The position numbers and the translations under genes are program-made. A stretch of DNA of 64,000 bases. It comes from Rhabdornis inornatus. Lineage: Eukaryota > Chordata > Aves > Passeriformes > Rhabdornithidae. Positions 62,731-64,000 of the stretch are shown one piece after another; the stretch's first letter is position 1; the number at the start of each line of letters is the position of its first letter. Location: positions 2,383,926-2,447,925 of the forward strand of contig VWZS01009934.1 in assembly GCA_013397075.1 (NCBI GenBank), written 5' to 3'. The notes under the pieces are model-generated. The model did no database searches. It saw only the letters and a list, made by a program, of their open reading frames with translations, and had not been told where the DNA came from.

Positions 62731-64000
62731 TCGGCAGCTGTGTTATATGCAATTCCCTTTAGTACACAGCATTCTTTTTTCTGACTGTTTTAATCTCTGT
62801 TTTACAAAGGAAATCAGTGTATGCAGTGTATGAAAAACATCTCTATGTGCCACTCCCTTAACAGAAAAGGACAAACTGGAATTTCAAGAGAGCTTGACTA
62901 CATTTGCATTTTAAAACAAATTTTGGGTTTAACTTACTGAGCTTCCTTTTTTTACTTTTGCATGCCAGATGTATGAAGTATACTGGCCTCCCATCACTCA
63001 GTTACAATCTCAAACAACCCCAAACAATTCAGCTACGGCCTATGAGTTTTAAACATACCTTTTCTGGTTACCCAGAGGTAGGTTTGTTCTCATACGTCTG
63101 CAAACCAAAACTCTCCGCTCAGCAACTCTTAACTTGGTCCTCAAATGCTTGACACAAACAAAGCTTCCCTGCAAAACTGAAGAGAAATGGGAGATTCCCT
63201 TCAGTTCCTCCCCTTGGCAAGCGTGGTGTCAGGAGCATAGTGCAAACACCAGCCCTGAGCTCAAGGAGAGCCTCTCAAGGACTCAGAACTTGCTGTGCTC
63301 CATTTTTGAAGCACAGAGAGAGGGTGAGGAGGACAGTGCCTAACCCAGCACCGAAGGGGGTATGGTGGGAAGTTGGACTCTGCCCTTTGTAGATCCTGTT
63401 CTAACATGGGAGGTAACCCACTCATGAGTTATAGCATGAGTGACTGAGGTACATCAGTTTGTCGAATATGCTCATACCCCAGGATGTGAGTGAGACTTGC
63501 TGGAATTACACAGCACTGACATGAGACCAAAAAAACCCCACCTGATGCTCAAGGTGTCCAGGGTACTATGGTCTCTGAACCAACAGATTAGCCCTAAATC
63601 AAGTCTATCCAATTCCTGCATGCCTCAGTTATTTTTGTTCTATGAAACTGAGATACGTTTTGCAAGTGAGATGAAGCATGCCTCCTGCAGCAAAACCTTT
63701 TATGTCCAGTACAAAATCAACAGGGAATCTATTTCATGCCAGGGAAACATAAACCAGTATGGCTCAAATATGGACAAATTCACCTTAGTTCTCTGAAATC
63801 TGAAACAAAGACAGCAAAGAAATCAGTCACAGCGATAAAAGTTCAACTATCTTTAGTCTGCACTTTTTGTGTCATGCTAGAGGTCAGAGAAGCAGTGTAT
63901 AGTTATCCCTGAGATGACAAATGAAGATTAAATGAGACTATTCACGTGGAATTTCACTTGTGTCCTGAGCACATACTGCTTTGAAATGTGCACAGGATTA
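62731..64000. other. intergenic, no supported gene
   Basis: Only short chance ORFs (longest 99 codons, 63497-63796 plus). No gene or repeat recognised up to the window end. Confidence 0.55.

Overview
This is a vertebrate nuclear window, almost certainly from a bird. It is AT-rich, carries coding information only in short exons with GT-AG borders and kilobase introns, and contains at least three CR1-type LINE 3' ends, the typical sauropsid/avian interspersed repeat.

The one gene that can be read with confidence is the 3' two-thirds of a plus-strand SOGA/MTCL-family gene. It is best matched to MTCL1 (microtubule crosslinking factor 1, formerly SOGA2/CCDC165), with the paralogue MTCL2/SOGA1 as the alternative. 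Exons were assembled by eye from reading frame, splice sites and phase: 7735-7827, 10640-10870, 12432-12620, 18688-18855, 22705-22959, 27027-27332, 29563-29594, 31222-32776, then an alternative stop-containing cassette exon 36315-36372 and a terminal exon starting at 39398 (stop 39605-39607). Every junction is in phase 0 except the one after the 32-nt microexon. The concatenated frame is open for 1012 codons with the long tail or 955 with the short tail. The first exons encode charged coiled coil, the middle ones a Ser/acidic linker, and the 1555-nt exon a long low-complexity region with TQT-like motifs and a Lys/Arg-rich stretch that fits the family's C-terminal microtubule-binding region. 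The N-terminal exons and the promoter lie upstream of the window. The 3' UTR appears to run to about 40655, with a canonical AATAAA at 40632.

Region by region: 1-7734 is mostly unexplained sequence upstream of the first confident exon, with a possible exon fragment at 1-120 and an orphan exon-like segment at 6460-6592. 7735-40655 is the MTCL1 exon/intron body, with two CR1 copies and a palindromic AT repeat in introns. 40656-64000 has no recognisable gene. It holds one CR1, simple repeats, a scatter of plus-strand splice-bounded open segments between 45.6 and 56.7 kb that might be a non-coding or novel transcript, and a stretch of minus-strand broken open frames at 60.9-62.8 kb that may be a decayed coding sequence.

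The most useful observations are the splice-controlled choice between two C-termini, an in-frame tandem splice donor at 22960/22975, the TQT motif cluster, and the orphan exon-like segments. No RNA genes, CRISPR arrays or intact mobile-element ORFs were seen.
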